From NCBI RefSeq assembly GCF_002113375.1, contig NZ_NEHO01000010.1, forward strand, positions 124,001-188,000: DNA of 64,000 nt, written 5' to 3'. Position numbers and translations under genes: made by a program. The notes beneath the pieces were generated by a model, which worked only from the letters and a program-made list of their open reading frames with translations, ran no database searches and was not told where the DNA came from. Below, in pieces: positions 34,126 to 42,579 of the stretch. Numbering within the stretch: position 1 is the stretch's first letter; each line of letters opens with the position of its first letter. The stretch is from Pseudomonas sp. R37(2017) (GTDB lineage Bacteria; Pseudomonadota; Gammaproteobacteria; Pseudomonadales; Pseudomonadaceae).

Positions 34126-35424
34126 TCAGTGAAGCTTGAGGCGTGGCTCGGTGCCTCGTCCGATCTTGCTGCCCAGCATCAGCATCGCCGTGCGGAACGG
34201 CCCATACAGCGCCATTTGGTGCATGCGGTATAGCGATATGTAGAACATCCGCGCCAGCCAGCCCTCGAGCATCACACTGCCGGTGAGGTTGCCCATCAAG
34301 TTACCCACAGCCGAAAAACGCGACAGCGAGATCAGCGAGCCGTAGTCGGTGTACTTGTACTCCGGTAGTGCCTTGCCTTCGATGCGCAGTTTCAGCGATT
34401 TGGCCAGCAACGAAGCCTGTTGGTGAGCGGCCTGGGCACGTGGCGGTACATTGCGGTCGCTGCCAGGTTGCGGGCAGGCGGCGCAGTCGCCGAACGCAAA
34501 GATGTTTTCGTCACGGGTGGTTTGCAGGGTCGGCAGCACTTGCAACTGATTGATGCGATTGGTTTCCAGGCCATCGATGTCCTTGAGGAAGCCCGGTGCG
34601 CGAATACCGGCGGCCCATACCTTCAGGCTGGCGTTGATCACTTTGCCGTCGGCGGTAATCAAGGCGTCAGCCGTCACTTCGCTGACGGCGGCATTGGTCA
34701 TGACGTTGACCCCGAGTTTCTCCAGGGTTTTATGCACAGGCCCGCCAATCCGCTCCGGCAGCGCCGGCAGGACTCGTGGCCCGGCTTCGATCAGGGTGAT
34801 GTGCATGTTTTCCGGTTTGATCCGGTCCAGGCCGTAGGCTGCCAATTCATGGGCGGCATTGTGCAGCTCGGCGGCCAGTTCGACCCCGGTGGCACCGGCG
34901 CCGACGATGGCGACGCTGATTTGTTCGACGGCGTCGGCCTGGCCGGCGTGAGCGCGCAAATAGTGATTGAGCAGTTGCTGGTGGAAGCGCTCGGCCTGTT
35001 TGCGCGTGTCGAGGAACAGGCAGTGCTGCGCCGCGCCCTGGGTGCCGAAATCGTTGGTGGTGCTGCCGACGGAGATCACCAGCGAGTCGTAAGGCACTTC
35101 GCGGGCCGGCACCAACTCCAGACCGGCTTCGTCATAGGTGGCGGCCAGCTGGATTCTTTTCTTCGCGCGATCGAGCCCGCTCATGCGCCCCAGCTGAAAC
35201 TCGAAGTGGTTCCATTTGGCCTGGGCAACATAGTTCAGTTCATCTTCGGAAGAGTTCAGGGAGCCGGCCGCCACTTCGTGCAACAACGGTTTCCAGATGT
35301 GGGTCAGGTTCGCGTCGACCAGCATCACACTGGCCGTGCCGCGCTTGCCCAGAGTCTTACCCAGACGGGTAGCCAACTCCAGACCGCCGGCGCCGCCGCC
35401 AACGATGACAATACGATGAGTCAT
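34126..35424 (-). CDS. ndh: Type II NADH:quinone oxidoreductase
   Basis: 432 residues. FAD-binding motif IVIVGGGAGGLELATRLGKTLG (about 5-26), NADH-binding motif VAIVGAGATGVELAAELHNAA (about 163-183) and the FAD-contacting FAFGDCAACPQPG. The C-terminal amphipathic part attaches it to the inner membrane. It passes electrons from NADH to ubiquinone without proton pumping. The start MTHRIVIV at 35424 is the family start; five codons upstream are open. The palindromic element lies 57 bp upstream of its start. Confidence 0.95.
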   Translation of the reverse strand: MTHRIVIVGGGAGGLELATRLGKTLGKRGTASVMLVDANLTHIWKPLLHEVAAGSLNSSEDELNYVAQAKWNHFEFQLGRMSGLDRAKKRIQLAATYDEAGLELVPAREVPYDSLVISVGSTTNDFGTQGAAQHCLFLDTRKQAERFHQQLLNHYLRAHAGQADAVEQISVAIVGAGATGVELAAELHNAAHELAAYGLDRIKPENMHITLIEAGPRVLPALPERIGGPVHKTLEKLGVNVMTNAAVSEVTADALITADGKVINASLKVWAAGIRAPGFLKDIDGLETNRINQLQVLPTLQTTRDENIFAFGDCAACPQPGSDRNVPPRAQAAHQQASLLAKSLKLRIEGKALPEYKYTDYGSLISLSRFSAVGNLMGNLTGSVMLEGWLARMFYISLYRMHQMALYGPFRTAMLMLGSKIGRGTEPRLKLH

Positions 35425-35480
35425 GGGGATATCTCGCAAGGCTAAAAGAAATCGTTGTCTTCGTTACCCAAGCGAGCATG

Positions 35481-35747
35481 AGGGTCTGTTGACGTTTGAT
35501 GACGACCGCGACGGATGCCCACGTGGTGCAGGGCAAGGCGCGAGGAACGTGATTTGGTTGTTCCAAATGAGTTCCGAGCAACGCTGCCCTGCGCCACGTG
35601 GGCGTCCGTCCCTTCGGGTTGCGCTCCAACGAGCGCGAGGCTGCGTTGCGGGATTTGCCAAGGGAACAACCATTGGCGGCATCCCGCGCCTTGCCTCGCA
35701 CTCGTTGGAACGCAACGCGGTTCGTCATCAAACGTCAACAGACCCTC
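35481..35747. repeat. 267-bp nested palindromic element (MITE-like)
   Basis: The outer 26-bp perfect inverted repeats begin GAGGGTCTGTTGACG and end CGTCAACAGACCCTC. Inside are two further hairpins. One spans about 35510-35610, with arms GACGGATGCCCACGTGGTGC and GCGCCACGTGGGCGTCCGTC. The other spans about 35620-35717, with arms TTGCGCTCCAACGAGCGCGA and TCGCACTCGTTGGAACGCAA. There is no transposase gene and no target duplication that I can see. Open frames within it run on both strands but are a product of the symmetry. It sits between the divergent ndh start and the DUF3094 stop, 6 bp after that stop. Confidence 0.85.
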
Positions 35748-35753
35748 GGCAGC

Positions 35754-35927
35754 TCATAGCGTCAGGTAACTGATAAGTCGGCTCAACAGGCCCAGACCAA
35801 TGGTCACTGCCAATACCAGTACAAGGAGCATCCACGGCCGGAAAGGCCGGCGCTCGACTTGGTGCTGGGACAACTGCAGGTACTCTTCGACATGCTTCTG
35901 GTCGTCGGGGTTCAGGCGGCTGGTCAT
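35754..35927 (-). CDS. DUF3094 family small membrane protein
   Basis: 57 residues. The sequence begins MTSRLNPDDQKHVEEYLQLS, continues with HQVERRPFRPWM and one C-terminal membrane helix (LLVLVLAVTIGLGLLSRLIS), and ends YLTL. The cytoplasmic N-terminus is charged, so it is a tail-anchored type of topology. It matches DUF3094, a Pseudomonas family beside ndh (recalled). Ribosome site GACGAGGCCCGAT is weak. The gene is short and its stop is 6 bp from the palindromic element, which may end its transcript. Confidence 0.82.
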   Translation of the reverse strand: MTSRLNPDDQKHVEEYLQLSQHQVERRPFRPWMLLVLVLAVTIGLGLLSRLISYLTL

Positions 35928-35980
35928 ATCGGGCCTCGTCAGGGGTAGACGTTGCTGAATGTGTAGAAGCTACAGTGTTT

Positions 35981-36508
35981 TTACCCAGGGTTGAACGCAG
36001 CATAGCCGCTGTCCGGAACAGGTTCGACGCTCACGATATCGTCCAGGCGAATGATTCCACTTTGTAACACCCGGGCAGTGATTCCGCCATGTCCGCGCAC
36101 GGCCTGAAAGGTACCGATGCCCAGGTTGCTTTCCAGGCGCGCACAGGGCTGGCACCAGCCGGTAGTTTCGAACGTTGCCTGGCCGATCCGGAAGCGGCGG
36201 CCCTTGAGGCTGAACAGATTGATGCCACTGATAACGAGATTGCGCCGCAGATCTTCAGGCCGGACCGGGTGATCCTGCGCTCGCCCCATCAGTGCGCTGA
36301 TCACGGCCAAATGCTCCCACTGGATCAGCGTTACCTGCCGCGCATTGCGCACGCCGGGGCGGGCGTGGTCGCCGGTCAGGCCGGCCTCCAGGCGCGCTTC
36401 CACGGCATCGAGTTCAAGCATTTGCGAACGTGATTGCGGGCGCACGCCGATCCAGCGTACACGACCTTGCTGCGGCACCTCGGCGATCAGCTGTTGCAGC
36501 GGGCTCAC
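35981..36508 (-). CDS. MOSC domain protein
   Basis: 175 residues. The MOSC fold (molybdenum cofactor sulfurase C-terminal) is indicated by GLTGDHARPGVRNARQVTLIQWE, RPEDLRRNLVISGINLFSLKGRRFRIG, TGWCQPCARLE with a conserved Cys, and GHGGITARVLQSG. Such proteins, like YiiM, act on N-hydroxylated substrates or carry sulfur and Moco; the substrate here is unknown. It overlaps the upstream DUF1780 gene by 4 bp, so the two are co-translated. Confidence 0.88.
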   Translation of the reverse strand: MSPLQQLIAEVPQQGRVRWIGVRPQSRSQMLELDAVEARLEAGLTGDHARPGVRNARQVTLIQWEHLAVISALMGRAQDHPVRPEDLRRNLVISGINLFSLKGRRFRIGQATFETTGWCQPCARLESNLGIGTFQAVRGHGGITARVLQSGIIRLDDIVSVEPVPDSGYAAFNPG

Positions 36509-37131
36509 AGACTGATCCCGACGTCGAACACAATGCTGCGCCCCAGGTTGCTGCGCAAAAAGTCCGGTGCATCCGGGTGTGCGAACAGCACGCGGGCGAA
36601 AGTCGGCCCCACCAATGACAGCGAGCGCCAGCCCTGACGCAGGTATTCGGTCGGTGGCGGGAAATGGCTGTTGAGGTCCAGCACTTCGCGTTTGAGGCTG
36701 GCAAAGGCAATGATGTCCAACTCACCCAGATCCATGCCGCGTTCTTTGTAGTTGTGCGCTTTTTTGCGCAAGGTCGGCGCCAATCGCAGCAAAAATTCGT
36801 TGGCTGGAATGCGCCGGGGCTTGGCCTCGCGGCGCACCAGTTGGCTGAGGGAAAACGCGCTGCGACGGCGTTGCAGTTCGTCGCGCCATTCGTCGTTGAG
36901 GCGCCGGCCCTCGTCGAGCACGAAGAACACCTCGAAACTGGCATCGCGAAACAACACATCCGGCGGCTCCCCGGCGGGGGCGAACTCATCGGCACGATAG
37001 GGAATGTTCAAGCCTTGCAGCAGGCGCTGGCAGACCCAACGCTCCCGCTCCCATTTGCGGGCATTGGACAGGAAGGCGTTGGCCTGCTCGGCCGCGATGG
37101 TCAGCAGGCGTAAGTAATCTGAGTCATCCAT
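36505..37131 (-). CDS. DUF1780 family protein (putative endonuclease-like)
   Basis: 208 residues starting MDDSDYLRLLTIAAEQANAF. It is soluble and rich in Arg/Glu (RKWERERWVCQRLL, DEGRRLNDEWRDELQRRRSAF). The family is described as putative endonuclease-like, from memory; I see a possible D...E-x-F core (PPDVLFRDASFEVFFVLDEGR) but no proven catalytic set. The frame is open 33 codons further upstream, and the chosen ATG fits homologues. It is co-transcribed with the MOSC gene. Confidence 0.8.
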   Translation of the reverse strand: MDDSDYLRLLTIAAEQANAFLSNARKWERERWVCQRLLQGLNIPYRADEFAPAGEPPDVLFRDASFEVFFVLDEGRRLNDEWRDELQRRRSAFSLSQLVRREAKPRRIPANEFLLRLAPTLRKKAHNYKERGMDLGELDIIAFASLKREVLDLNSHFPPPTEYLRQGWRSLSLVGPTFARVLFAHPDAPDFLRSNLGRSIVFDVGISL

Positions 37132-37323
37132 AGGCCCAAGCTTAGCGTTCAAACGTGATCGCAAAGAAGACAATTTGTCTCCGAGGCTCGATGCCTCCCG
37201 TTCCCATGCCCGTTTCAGGGCTCTGCACAAAATGGATAGTGGTCTGCGCGCACTGGCTATTGCCTCGTATCGGGCGTCTCTACCCTCGGCTGTACGGACG
37301 TAAGCCGTGTTACCGACGCTCTA

Positions 37324-37340
37324 AAAAAACAACAACAAGA
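37324..37340 (+). promoter_or_regulatory. A-rich CA motif (probable Hfq/Crc site) before benK-like gene
   Basis: AAAAAAACAACAACAAG lies 10-26 bases before the start codon, overlapping the ribosome-binding region (AAGAGAAATACGCC). It fits the AANAANAA pattern through which Hfq with Crc blocks translation in Pseudomonas. Confidence 0.6.
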
Positions 37341-37350
37341 GAAATACGCC

Positions 37351-38694
37351 ATGCGCAAGATCGACGTACATGAGGTTATCGACAACGCTCGTTTCAACCG
37401 CTTTCACTGGATGGTGCTGTTCTGGTGTGCCTTGATCATCATCTTCGACGGTTACGATCTGGTGATCTACGGCGTGGTCTTGCCGATGCTGATGAAAGAA
37501 TGGGCGCTCAGTCCTTTGCAAGCCGGTGCACTGGGCAGCTATGCACTGTTCGGCATGATGTTTGGCGCGCTGTTCTTCGGTCCGCTGTCCGACAGGATCG
37601 GCCGCAAGAAGGCCATCACGATCTGCGTGATGCTCTTCAGTGGCTTCACCGTGCTCAATGGTTTCGCCCGAAACCCCACCGAGTTCGGCCTTTGTCGCTT
37701 CATTGCCGGGCTCGGCATTGGCGGCGTGATGCCTAACGTCGTGGCACTGATGAACGAGTACGCGCCGAAAAAAATCCGCAGCACTCTGGTCGCGATCATG
37801 TTCAGCGGTTACTCGGTGGGTGGCATGTTGTCCGCCGGGCTGGGCATTGTGCTGATCCCGAGCTTCGGCTGGCAGTCGGTGTTTTACGTGGCGGTCCTGC
37901 CGTTGCTGTTGTTGCCGCTGATCATGTATTTCCTGCCCGAATCGGTGGGCTTCATGTTGCGTCAGGGGCGTAATGAAGAGGCGCGCAACATTCTTCAACG
38001 CATCGATCCGGCCTGCGTCGCACAACCGTCTGACCAATTGCACATGGCCGAAGTGAAAGGCACGGGCACCCCGGTGCTGCAGTTGTTTCGTGAGGGCCGT
38101 GCGCTGCGCACGCTGATGCTGTGGCTGGCGTTTTTCTGCTGCCTGTTGATGGTCTACGCGCTGAGTTCCTGGCTGCCGAAACTGATGGCCAACGCCGGTT
38201 ACAGCCTGGGTTCGAGCCTGTCGTTCCTGCTGGTGTTGAACTTCGGGGCGATCTTCGGCGCAGTCGGCGGCGGGGTGCTGGGTGACAAGCTCAATCTGCC
38301 GAAAGTGCTGGCGGTGTTTTTCGCCATGGCGGCGGTGTCGATCACGCTGTTGGGCTTCAATAGCCCGATGCCGGTACTGTACCTGCTGATCGCCATTGCG
38401 GGTGCCACCACCATTGGTTCGCAGATTCTCCTGTACGCCTGCGCCGCGCAGTTTTATTCCATGACGATTCGTTCGACCGGTCTGGGCTGGGCGTCGGGCA
38501 TTGGGCGCAACGGGGCCATCGTCGGCCCGTTGCTGGGCGGTGCTTTGCTCGGGATCAGCTTGCCCCTGCAACTGAACTTCATGGCGTTTGCCTTGCCCGG
38601 TGCGGTGGCAGCCCTGGCCATGACCGTGTTCGCCATCAGCAGTCGACGCAGCGTGGCTGGCGTCAATCCAGCGTTGTCAGCGACCGGTGCCTGA
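37351..38694 (+). CDS. benK: Aromatic acid:H+ symporter, BenK-like (MFS)
   Basis: 447 residues with 12 membrane helices, AAHS family of the major facilitator superfamily. Signatures are MVLFWCALIIIFDGYDLVIYG with the conserved Asp in helix 1, GPLSDRIGRKKAI between helices 2 and 3, and GLGIGGVMPN in helix 4. The N-terminus MRKIDVHEVIDNARFNRFHW is that of benzoate transporters. It probably imports benzoate or a related acid. It is the first of three transport genes (benE-like 3 bp later, then porin). No benABCD degradation genes are in the window. Confidence 0.87.
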   Translation: MRKIDVHEVIDNARFNRFHWMVLFWCALIIIFDGYDLVIYGVVLPMLMKEWALSPLQAGALGSYALFGMMFGALFFGPLSDRIGRKKAITICVMLFSGFTVLNGFARNPTEFGLCRFIAGLGIGGVMPNVVALMNEYAPKKIRSTLVAIMFSGYSVGGMLSAGLGIVLIPSFGWQSVFYVAVLPLLLLPLIMYFLPESVGFMLRQGRNEEARNILQRIDPACVAQPSDQLHMAEVKGTGTPVLQLFREGRALRTLMLWLAFFCCLLMVYALSSWLPKLMANAGYSLGSSLSFLLVLNFGAIFGAVGGGVLGDKLNLPKVLAVFFAMAAVSITLLGFNSPMPVLYLLIAIAGATTIGSQILLYACAAQFYSMTIRSTGLGWASGIGRNGAIVGPLLGGALLGISLPLQLNFMAFALPGAVAALAMTVFAISSRRSVAGVNPALSATGA

Positions 38695-38697
38695 ATC

Positions 38698-39918
38698 ATG
38701 AAAGCGTTTTTCCAGGACTTCTCGTTGTCAGCCGCCGTGGCTGGATTCATTGCCACGGTGATTTCCTACGCCGGCCCATTAGTGATCATTTTTCAGGCGG
38801 CAGAAGCGGCACATCTTTCACGGGAAGTGTTGTCGTCCTGGATCTGGGCGATCTCTATTGGCAGTGCCGTGCTCGGTATCGGTTTGAGCCTGCGCTACCG
38901 CGTTCCGGTGATCATCGCCTGGTCGGCGCCGGGTTCGGCGTTGCTGGTGACACTGTTGCCTGACATCTCCATGGCAGAGGCGGTGGGCGCTTATTTGGTC
39001 AGCAGCCTGATCATTTTCGTGGTTGGCATCTCGGGGGCTTTCGACCGGATCATCAGCAAGCTGCCCGCCGCCATCGCGGCGGCGATGCTGGCGGGGATCC
39101 TGTTCAGTTTCGGCACCGGGTTGTTCGTATCGATGCAGCACAAGCCGTTGCTGGTCCTGGCGATGTTTGCCTGCTACCTGATCTGCAAGCGTGTGATACC
39201 GCGTTTTGCGGTGATGATGGTGCTGTTGGTGGGGTGTTCGATTGCCGCGCTCACCGGTGATTTGCATCGTGAAGCGCTGGTGATCGGCCTGGCCACGCCG
39301 GTGTGGATTACGCCCGAGTTCAGCCTGGGCGCGATCCTCAACATCGCCTTGCCGCTGGTGATGGTGGCGCTGACCGGTCAGTTCGTGCCCGGCATGGCGG
39401 TGCTGCGCGCCAGTGGATATCCAACGCCGGCGAGCCCGATCATCGCCAGTAGCGCCCTGGGCACGGCATTGCTGGCGCCGTTTGGTTGCCATGGACTGAA
39501 TCTGGCGGCCATCACTGCGGCGATCTGCACCGGTCGCGAATCCCACGAAGATCCGCGCAAACGCTACGTGGCCGGGGTCGTCGGCGGCCTGTGCTACCTG
39601 CTGTTGGGGATCTTCGGCGCCACGCTGGTCTCGCTGTTTTCAGCGTTCCCCAAGGAGTTGATCGCGGCGCTGGCCGGGCTCGCCCTGTTCGCCGCCATTG
39701 CGGGTGCGTTGACGGGCGCGATGGCGGTGCCGAGCGATCGTGAAGCCGCGCTGGTGACCTTTCTGGTCACGGCTTCGGGCATGTCGTTGTTCGCTTTGTC
39801 CGCGGCGTTCTGGGGGCTGATTTTCGGCATGGCCACCCATGTGCTGTTGAGCGCTCGTCGTTCCGTTCCCCTTCGCAAATCCACTGCAACCGAAGCTCTT
39901 CAACCCGTCGATCAATAA
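38698..39918 (+). CDS. benE: Benzoate transporter BenE-like
   Basis: 406 residues with about 11-12 membrane segments, the BenE/benzoate:H+ symporter family. Motifs are GFIATVISYAGPLVIIFQAA, IAWSAPGSALL, and FGCHGLNLAAITAAICTGRESHEDP, which is the strongest family signature. It starts 3 bp after the benK-like stop and is clearly in the same operon. Redundant uptake systems next to each other are usual in ben clusters. Confidence 0.9.
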   Translation: MKAFFQDFSLSAAVAGFIATVISYAGPLVIIFQAAEAAHLSREVLSSWIWAISIGSAVLGIGLSLRYRVPVIIAWSAPGSALLVTLLPDISMAEAVGAYLVSSLIIFVVGISGAFDRIISKLPAAIAAAMLAGILFSFGTGLFVSMQHKPLLVLAMFACYLICKRVIPRFAVMMVLLVGCSIAALTGDLHREALVIGLATPVWITPEFSLGAILNIALPLVMVALTGQFVPGMAVLRASGYPTPASPIIASSALGTALLAPFGCHGLNLAAITAAICTGRESHEDPRKRYVAGVVGGLCYLLLGIFGATLVSLFSAFPKELIAALAGLALFAAIAGALTGAMAVPSDREAALVTFLVTASGMSLFALSAAFWGLIFGMATHVLLSARRSVPLRKSTATEALQPVDQ

Positions 39919-39926
39919 CAATAAGA
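39912..39926 (+). promoter_or_regulatory. A-rich CA motif (probable Hfq/Crc site) before benF-like porin
   Basis: TCAATAACAATAAGA covers the end of the benE-like gene and the ribosome site of the porin gene, 9-23 bases before its ATG. AAT-AAC-AAT-AAG fits the Hfq AANAANAA pattern. Confidence 0.55.
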
Positions 39927-39934
39927 GACAAACG

Positions 39935-41203
39935 ATGAAACAGATTCTCCCAACAACCGGTTCGGCGTTGGCCCTGGCTGTCGTCTCGAGTTTTTCCACA
40001 GGCACGATGGCCGCTGAAAAAGGCTTTGTCGAAGACACCACCGCGACGTTGCAGGCGCGCAATTACTACTTCAGCCGCGACTATTCCGACATCGTCGGCG
40101 CCAACCAGCAATCGAAGGCTGAAGAGTGGGCGCAAGGTTTCATCCTCAACGTGAAGTCCGGATACACCCAGGGCACCGTTGGGGTTGGGGTGGATGTCAT
40201 CGGCTTGCTCGGCCTCAAGCTCGACAGTGCTCCGGACCGGACCAATACCGGTTTGCTGCCAGTGCAGGACGACGGTCGTGCGGCGGACAACTACAGCCGC
40301 CTGAAAGGCGCGTTGAAGATGCGCTACTCCAGAACCGAGCTGAAAGTCGGTGAGCTGCAACCCAATCTGCCAGTGTTGGCATTCAGCGATATTCGCCTGC
40401 TGCCGCCGAGTTATCAGGGCGCAAGCATCACCTCCAACGAGATCAATGGCCTGACGGTGCAGGGGGGGCACTTGAGTTCCACCAGCCTGCGCAACGAGGC
40501 TGGCGACGAAAAGATGCAAGCGATGCTGGGTCATGTGCCGCAGCGTCAGGTCAGCAGTGATGGTTTCAATTTTGCCGGCGCTGATTATGCCTTCAACGAC
40601 AAGCGCAGCTCGGTCAGCGCCTGGTATGGGCAACTGGAAGATATCTACAACCAGCGTTTTCTGGGTTTAAAGCACAGTGAGCCGGTGGGCGACTGGACCC
40701 TCGGCGCCAACCTCGGATACTACGATTCGCGCGAGGACGGCAAAAAACTGCTGGGCAACATCGACAACCAGGCGTTCTTCTCGTTGCTGTCGGCCAAGCG
40801 TGGCGGTCATACGTTCTACGTCGGCTATCAGGGCATGTTCGGCGACAGCGCATTTCCGCGGGTGTTTGCCAACATCTCGCCGCTGGGCAACGAAGTGCCG
40901 ACCTACGAGTTCGCCTTTACCGATGAACGTTCCTGGCAGGCGCGCTATGACTACGACTTCGCGGCGCTCGGCGTACCGGGGCTGACCAGCACCGTGCGCT
41001 ACATCAGCGGCAACAACGTCGATACCGGCAAGGGCTATGAAGGCAAGGATCGCGAGCGTGACCTGGACATCGGCTATGTGCTGCAGAGCGGCAGCCTCAA
41101 GGGCCTTGGCATCCGTGTGCGCAACGCGATGGCGCGTTCAAACTACCGCAGTGATATTGACGAGAACCGCTTGATCCTCAGCTACACCTGGACTTTGTTA
41201 TGA
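39935..41203 (+). CDS. benF: OprD-family outer membrane porin, BenF-like
   Basis: 422 residues. A signal peptide (MKQILPTTGSALALAVVSSFSTGTMA) is followed by an OprD-type 18-strand barrel: FVEDTTATLQARNYYFSRDYSDI is the typical OprD start, TLQGGHLSSTSLRN-like turns occur (here TVQGGHLSSTSLRN), and the end is DENRLILSYTWTLL. The last residues form the final strand. It gives aromatic acids access through the outer membrane. It is the third gene of the transport operon, 16 bp after the benE-like gene. The exact substrate (benzoate, vanillate, other) is inferred from its neighbours only. Confidence 0.87.
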   Translation: MKQILPTTGSALALAVVSSFSTGTMAAEKGFVEDTTATLQARNYYFSRDYSDIVGANQQSKAEEWAQGFILNVKSGYTQGTVGVGVDVIGLLGLKLDSAPDRTNTGLLPVQDDGRAADNYSRLKGALKMRYSRTELKVGELQPNLPVLAFSDIRLLPPSYQGASITSNEINGLTVQGGHLSSTSLRNEAGDEKMQAMLGHVPQRQVSSDGFNFAGADYAFNDKRSSVSAWYGQLEDIYNQRFLGLKHSEPVGDWTLGANLGYYDSREDGKKLLGNIDNQAFFSLLSAKRGGHTFYVGYQGMFGDSAFPRVFANISPLGNEVPTYEFAFTDERSWQARYDYDFAALGVPGLTSTVRYISGNNVDTGKGYEGKDRERDLDIGYVLQSGSLKGLGIRVRNAMARSNYRSDIDENRLILSYTWTLL

Positions 41204-41211
41204 GCCATTGA

Positions 41212-41454
41212 TCACAGGCTGCTGGTGCAATCACCGATGACGTCGTAGGTCACGCGGTGGGTCTGGCCCTGATGATCGACATACTCCATGGTCGCCGGTA
41301 CAACCCCGCACGCGGTCGCAGTGGCGGACACGGAAACCACCTTGGCGATGTCCAGTGGCTGCGCCGGGTTGTACAGGACTGCGAGAGGCTCGTTGTCAGC
41401 GGCCATGGCCGAGGTGGCGATGACGGTCAGCAACAGGCTGATCAACGTTTTCAT
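41212..41454 (-). CDS. DUF2790 small periplasmic protein
   Basis: 80 residues. A signal peptide (MKTLISLLLTVIATSAMA) is followed by a short DUF2790 domain (YNPAQPLDIAKVVSVSATATACGVVPATMEYVDHQGQTHRVTYDVIGDC) with two Cys that probably form a disulfide. These small proteins are numerous in Pseudomonas and often lie beside porins or metal-responsive genes; the role is unknown. It converges with the porin gene (8 bp between stops) and is divergent from the LysR gene. Confidence 0.85.
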   Translation of the reverse strand: MKTLISLLLTVIATSAMAADNEPLAVLYNPAQPLDIAKVVSVSATATACGVVPATMEYVDHQGQTHRVTYDVIGDCTSSL

Positions 41455-41576
41455 GTTGGCGTGCTCCGTGTCGGTGTCGATGTCTGAATTTTAGTCTTTG
41501 CCACCAACGGATAAAGGGGCGAGCGATGGATGCAGCCTTACATAAAACGTAACAGTCATCGCCCGCAGGGGGGCTT

Positions 41577-42509
41577 ATGGATGTGCTTAACAATTTGCGC
41601 GTGTTCATCCGGGTGGTGGACTGCGCCAGTTTCACCGGGGCAGCCGATGCGCTGGATCTGTCGACCGCGCAGGTATCCCGCTTGGTGGCGGATCTGGAGG
41701 AGCATGTTCAGGCGCGTCTGTTGCAGCGAACCACGCGACGCTTGAGCCTGACCGACGCCGGCGAACGTTTCCTGCTGCGCAGCCGGCAAATCGTCGAAGC
41801 CATGGATGAGGCGACCGCCGAGGCCCGCGGCGCTCATATCAATCCGGCTGGACGCCTGCGGGTGCACTGCATGAACGGCCTGGGCGTGCTGCTCACACCG
41901 TTGATTGCCCGCTATACCGAGCTTTATCCCGATGTGGTGTTCGAACTGACCTTGTCGCAGTGCAATCCCGATCCACTGGAGGAGGGGCACGATGTGGTGA
42001 TTTCGATTGCTCCCGAACTGGTCGACTCGCAAATGGTTGCCCAGGCCATCGGGCAAATCTACAGCGTGCCCTGTGCCGCCCCGAGTTACTTGCAGCGCCG
42101 GGGTGTGCCACAGCAGCCGCTGGCGCTGAACGATCATCGATGCCTGCGCTTGCTCGACCCGTTGTACAGCGATCAATGGCTATTTCAGGACGAGTACGGC
42201 GAGCACGCCGTCAGCCCGGCCAAGACCTTTCAGTGCAATGTCGCCGAGTCGATGGTCAAGGCTTCGGAAGCGGGCATGGGCATCAGCCTGCTGCCGTTCT
42301 ACACCGCGACGCGGCCCTTGAGCGACGGCACATTGCTGCGCGTGTTACCGGCTTGGCGCCTGCGCGAACGCAATGTGTATGCGCTGTATCCTTCGCGACG
42401 TTTTCTCGATGCCAAGGTCCGTACCTGGGTGGACTTTCTCAAGTCAGAGCTACCGAAGCTGTTCGCCGAACATGACGCGGTGATGAGCGATCCGCGACAT
42501 TGGGCTTGA
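41577..42509 (+). CDS. LysR-type transcriptional regulator
   Basis: 310 residues. The N-terminal winged HTH (about 1-60: LRVFIRVVDCASFTGAADALDLSTAQVSRLVADLEEHVQARLLQRTTRRLSLTDAG) and an effector domain (about 90-300) mark the CrgA-like LysR group. It starts on the far side of the DUF2790 gene, so its likely targets are the divergent DUF2790 gene or the transport operon. The AraC-type BenR that normally controls ben genes is absent here. Start ATG is preceded by GCAGGGGGGCTT. Confidence 0.88.
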   Translation: MDVLNNLRVFIRVVDCASFTGAADALDLSTAQVSRLVADLEEHVQARLLQRTTRRLSLTDAGERFLLRSRQIVEAMDEATAEARGAHINPAGRLRVHCMNGLGVLLTPLIARYTELYPDVVFELTLSQCNPDPLEEGHDVVISIAPELVDSQMVAQAIGQIYSVPCAAPSYLQRRGVPQQPLALNDHRCLRLLDPLYSDQWLFQDEYGEHAVSPAKTFQCNVAESMVKASEAGMGISLLPFYTATRPLSDGTLLRVLPAWRLRERNVYALYPSRRFLDAKVRTWVDFLKSELPKLFAEHDAVMSDPRHWA

Positions 42510-42579
42510 AGGCAAAGGGCAGGCGAGCAGCGGTGTAGACTGAGGGCCTGTTGTTCTTCGCCTGGAGGTGCGCGTAGCC

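Noticed and set aside
35442..35773. Several overlapping open frames inside the 267-bp palindrome
   Set aside because: They mirror each other on both strands because of the inverted repeats and have no ribosome sites or domains.
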